64,000 bases of DNA, taken from assembly GCF_001434895.1 (NCBI RefSeq), contig NZ_AZEE01000027.1, positions 510,661 through 574,660 of the forward strand, in the 5' to 3' direction. Positions 60,866 to 64,000 of the stretch are shown one piece after another. This DNA is from Secundilactobacillus odoratitofui DSM 19909 = JCM 15043. Its GTDB lineage: Bacteria > Bacillota > Bacilli > Lactobacillales > Lactobacillaceae. The stretch's first letter is position 1. Each line of letters starts with the position of its first letter. The notes beneath the pieces are model-generated. The model ran no database searches. It was not told the DNA's origin and was given only the letters and a program-made list of their open reading frames with translations. Position numbers and translations under genes: made by a program.

Positions 60866-63800
60866 ATGGGGAATAATACAGATAAGACAAAACGGGCCAT
60901 CAATAAATTACAGCACGACGAGCAAAAAATCACGGTTCGCAAGAAGCTATATAAGGCCGGCAAGCTATGGGTGGTTGCCGGTATCGCCACCACTGCTTTT
61001 GGCGTTGCATCAATTAGTAATACGCTGAATGCCAGTGCGGATACAGCAGATACTGCGCTACCAACAACCACAGTTACAACACCAACGACTACCAGTACAT
61101 CATCGACAACTGTAAAAATGGCCGATAAGACCTCAATCGCTGGTACTCAAAGCGCCAAATCGACTGACACGACTGAACCAACAGCTCAAAACACCACAGT
61201 TGCTACTGCGACCACAAGCAGTGTGAGTGCCGCAACTGATACTGCAAGTACCGATGCCAGCTCAACTCAACCAAGTTCGACGGTTAAGCAAACCGCTAAA
61301 GCTACTCAACCAACCATGAACGTTGAGACTACACCAGATACTACTCAGTCCGTTACTGCTGAACCATCAACCAAGGTTGCATCAGTTACCCAGACTGCTA
61401 AGGCAACTCAAAATTTAGGCACAGCTGATGAAACAACCATCGCTGCGGTTAAAAAAGCTGCAGCACAAACCTACCTTTCAACTGGTCAGGCGCAAAAGGT
61501 AACGCAGGTTGCTGCAACTGTGACTGGTACACTGGGCAGTACCACCTATGATTTGGATGATAACGGCTTATTGACTATCCATGCTGGGGTGTTAGATACA
61601 CCCGTTCAACGACTAGCGGCCAAGGCTGCAATTAAGTCTATTTATGTCGAAGAAGGCGTTAAGGTTGATGTTACTGGTAACGACTATGCAGGCATGTTCG
61701 GCCAATTAGCGAATGTGGTCTCCATTGATGCGCATAATCTTGATGTAAGCAGTGTTAATGGGTTCGGGGGCTGGTTTACTAACGATGTGGACCTTACTAG
61801 TTTAAACATTAGTGGTTGGAATACGAGTTCAGCCAAAATTTTTAGCAATATGTTTTATAACACTCAGTCTCTAAAAACACTTGATGTGAGTGGACTAGAT
61901 ACATCGAACGCAACCGCTATGAGTAACATGTTTGCTAAATCTGGCTTAGCCACGCTGGATATTTCAAACTTCAACATGCAAAATGTGGCAGCAGATACGG
62001 ATCGAGCCAACATGCTTGGCAATATGACGAGCTTGTCTGAACTGACATTGGGCCCCGGTGTCAATATGAGTGGTACGAATCTACCAGATGCACCGGCTGC
62101 TGGGACAGCGGTCGCCAATGATGGCATTACGAACGTCACAGTTGCTGCACTTTGGCAGGCTGTTGGTGCAGGAACTGCGAGCGCACCGGAGGGTACACGA
62201 CTTACTGCAGCCGATTTAATTGCACTGTACAACGGTACTACCGCTGCCGGCGTTGCTACTTACGTATGGGCTCAGGACCTTTCGAATAGCGTGAACCTAG
62301 TCGATGCTTCAACAGGCGTAAAAGTAACCGAAAGCACTGTTAGCGGAGAACTTGGCGACACCATTGACTTTACCACTGAATTGCCAACTGGTTACCACTA
62401 CGCAACGGGCGATGAACTTGGCAGCTATACACAACCAGTGGCACCGGTTATTGGTGCATCCGGAACAACCTTCACGGTATACGTGGTTGCTGACCCCGTG
62501 ATTAACATTAGCTACGTCGATGCCACTGACGGGACGGTGCTTACCGCTAAGACAAGTGGTGCACTGAACTCAACCAGCGACTATACCACTACCGCCGACT
62601 TGGCAACTCTTGCAGCCAAGGGGTATACCTACGTTAGCGATAACTTACCAAAGTCACTGACTTTCGATGCTGAAACGGCAAACTATACCGTCAATGTGAA
62701 GCATACACTGACAACGGTTAGTGGTAAAGATGCGACGACACAAACGCAAAAACGAGTAGCGACAATTATTATTAATGCAAGTACAATTGGTACGACACTG
62801 ACGAGTGACCAAATTCGGCCAACCGGTCCGATTACGCAAGATTTAACGTTCTATCGAGATGCTGTCATTGATGAAGCGTTGAAAGCACAAGGTGCGCCAG
62901 CATCTGAGTATACCAGTTATGGTGACTGGAAAACTGATGACGTAATGGTACCTGTAGTAACTGCTCAAGTAACGGGGTATTACGCCGCAGCCAAAGTGAT
63001 TAATCTTGATACCCTTTGGGACGATAGCCATACAATTCTCCAATTAGTCACTTCGGTATTAAACCAAGCTGGTGGTGATTTTAGTTACACCATCAGCTAT
63101 ACGTACACCATTTTATCTTACCCAGTTGCCGTACAATATGTTGACCAAACCACGGGGGAAGTGGTCGGGCAAACTGAAAAGTTAACCGGTGAGTATCAAG
63201 CACAGCTTGCTTACCCTGTAATTGCGCCAACGGGATACGTTGTTGTACCCGGACAAGATGGCATTGTGAACAATAAGATGATCTTAACGTATGGGCCAGA
63301 TCTCAAGACAATTAGCATCTACGTCACACCAGCAATTACCAATCAGTACGCAACGGTCAGCTACAAAGATGTCACTGGAAAAACAATTGCAATCGAGTTA
63401 TTAAATGGTGACTCTAACACGGCCATTCAGTTTGATACAGCCGATTACGTCGCTAAGTCCTTACCCAACTACACTGTTGTGACTGACGAAACTACTTCAG
63501 GCGCCATTTACGATGATCTAACAGATACCGTTCAGAACTTTAATGTGACGGTAGCAGCTCCAGAAATCTCAACCTTGGTGACACCGACAGATACCACTGG
63601 TCAGCCAATTCCAGGAAATAGTGCCACTAAAGTGACAGGGCAACCGGGAGATGACATTACCAACCTTCCCCAAATTACTGGCTATGTACTGGTTCCAGGA
63701 CAGACGCCACGAATTTCACAGGTCGATGGCGCTGTGACAACAGTGTATTATATTAAAGATGCGCCGCGTGTAACCACTAAAACCATTACTAAAACCGTCC

Positions 63801-64000
63801 ATTATTATGATATGGATATGAATGAACTGGCCCCTGATTTTACAGATACAGCAGTGATCACTCAGTCAATTGATGCTGCGACTGGTGAGGCGACCTATAC
63901 AACAACCGATGATATTTTGGCTGGCAATCCTAACCCAGCAATAAAGGGCTACACCGTCTACATTGAATGGGAAGATGCTACGACAGATCAAAAAGTCACA
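60866..64000 (+). CDS. Large surface adhesin, BspA-like repeats plus MucBP-type domains (3' end outside window)
   Basis: 1045 codons open to the window edge. The N-terminus has the KxYKxGKxW-type signal (KLYKAGKLW at 27-35, then VVAGIATTAFGVASI), which directs accessory-Sec or Sec export. A Thr/Ser-rich stalk spans about 60-190. BspA/DUF285-like repeats lie about 280-400 (LDVSGLDTSNATAMSNMF, LATLDISNFNM). Beta-rich MucBP-like domains follow: INISYVDATDGTVL near 535, VAVQYVDQTTGEVVGQ near 751, ATVSYKDVTGKTI near 828, VHYYDMDMNEL near 977. Probably wall-anchored further on, and likely to bind mucin or carbohydrate. Ribosome site GGAGGAGG. Confidence 0.88.
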   Translation, partial: MGNNTDKTKRAINKLQHDEQKITVRKKLYKAGKLWVVAGIATTAFGVASISNTLNASADTADTALPTTTVTTPTTTSTSSTTVKMADKTSIAGTQSAKSTDTTEPTAQNTTVATATTSSVSAATDTASTDASSTQPSSTVKQTAKATQPTMNVETTPDTTQSVTAEPSTKVASVTQTAKATQNLGTADETTIAAVKKAAAQTYLSTGQAQKVTQVAATVTGTLGSTTYDLDDNGLLTIHAGVLDTPVQRLAAKAAIKSIYVEEGVKVDVTGNDYAGMFGQLANVVSIDAHNLDVSSVNGFGGWFTNDVDLTSLNISGWNTSSAKIFSNMFYNTQSLKTLDVSGLDTSNATAMSNMFAKSGLATLDISNFNMQNVAADTDRANMLGNMTSLSELTLGPGVNMSGTNLPDAPAAGTAVANDGITNVTVAALWQAVGAGTASAPEGTRLTAADLIALYNGTTAAGVATYVWAQDLSNSVNLVDASTGVKVTESTVSGELGDTIDFTTELPTGYHYATGDELGSYTQPVAPVIGASGTTFTVYVVADPVINISYVDATDGTVLTAKTSGALNSTSDYTTTADLATLAAKGYTYVSDNLPKSLTFDAETANYTVNVKHTLTTVSGKDATTQTQKRVATIIINASTIGTTLTSDQIRPTGPITQDLTFYRDAVIDEALKAQGAPASEYTSYGDWKTDDVMVPVVTAQVTGYYAAAKVINLDTLWDDSHTILQLVTSVLNQAGGDFSYTISYTYTILSYPVAVQYVDQTTGEVVGQTEKLTGEYQAQLAYPVIAPTGYVVVPGQDGIVNNKMILTYGPDLKTISIYVTPAITNQYATVSYKDVTGKTIAIELLNGDSNTAIQFDTADYVAKSLPNYTVVTDETTSGAIYDDLTDTVQNFNVTVAAPEISTLVTPTDTTGQPIPGNSATKVTGQPGDDITNLPQITGYVLVPGQTPRISQVDGAVTTVYYIKDAPRVTTKTITKTVHYYDMDMNELAPDFTDTAVITQSIDAATGEATYTTTDDILAGNPNPAIKGYTVYIEWEDATTDQKVT

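Noticed and set aside
1-64000. tRNA, rRNA, CRISPR, prophage or replication origin
   Set aside because: I saw no cloverleaf with CCA end, no rRNA-like block, no direct-repeat array, no phage structural genes and no DnaA-box cluster. A tRNAscan or minced run would settle it.

Overview
This window looks like a chromosomal segment of an obligately heterofermentative member of the Lactobacillaceae, in the general area of Secundilactobacillus, Levilactobacillus or Lentilactobacillus. I base this on gene content, not on a database match. It has a 792-residue phosphoketolase, a fused AdhE, a second iron alcohol dehydrogenase, a soluble FMN/FAD fumarate-reductase-type protein, KxYKxGKxW-type surface-protein export, Firmicute ribosome-binding sites, a T-box leader, a CIRCE element and CcpA-type cre sites. 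I saw no rRNA, tRNA, CRISPR array, phage module or transposase gene.

Layout. 0-4 kb: a secreted protein and a metI-metC operon behind a T-box leader. 3.8-4.0 kb: a promoter-to-terminator intergenic unit that reads as a structured small RNA. 4-7.5 kb: two small unknown genes and two lipoate-protein ligase paralogues in the same orientation. 7.7-9.3 kb: a universal stress protein and an RluA-type pseudouridine synthase. 9.3-15.6 kb: a NatAB/YhaQP-like ABC exporter, a MarR plus LmrA/BmrA-type exporter operon with a repeated operator, and queG. 15.7-19.6 kb: phosphoketolase and a GntR/UTRA regulator. 19.8-26 kb: YbaK, an HD hydrolase, aroD, rbsK and a large membrane-anchored unknown. 26.6-32 kb: an orphan response regulator, an Rgg-like regulator and preT-preA-DUF1097 (reductive pyrimidine metabolism). 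32-40 kb: a choloylglycine-hydrolase-family amidase, adhE, DUF1836, a CtpE-like P-type ATPase and an aldo/keto reductase. 40-47.6 kb: hsp20 with CIRCE, rbsD plus a FucP-type transporter, a LytTR/DUF3021 pair, an XRE regulator and three unknown envelope proteins. 48-60.6 kb: iron alcohol dehydrogenase, APC permease, fumarate-reductase-like flavoprotein, CNNM/CorC protein, XRE, MocR with LysE exporter, TetR, and NrdI with a nitroreductase. 60.9 kb to the end: the N-terminal 1045 codons of a large surface adhesin that runs off the window.

Themes. Much of the metabolism deals with NAD(P)H disposal in phosphoketolase fermentation (adhE, iron ADH, aldo/keto reductase, fumarate-reductase-like enzyme, PreTA). 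The adhE and iron-ADH promoters share an almost identical Rex-like site just downstream of the -10 box. Ribose use is split between rbsK (22 kb) and rbsD-transporter (42 kb), tied together by the same LacI-type palindrome.

The most unusual signal is a family of about 190-220 bp intergenic repeats, seven copies at four loci (6.2, 18.3-18.8, 23.3-23.8 and 51.0-51.4 kb). Each full copy can fold into a closed multi-helix junction: a long outer stem, two inner hairpins, and a small TGAA-capped hairpin followed by a nearly invariant GGTCCCACAGC. The outer-stem sequences differ completely between copies, yet are perfectly or nearly perfectly self-complementary in all but the decayed 6.2-kb copy. Three of the four loci carry two copies in divergent (minus then plus) orientation. 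I do not recognise it as a named motif. It is my main candidate for an undescribed element, either a structured RNA or a hairpin-based mobile repeat.
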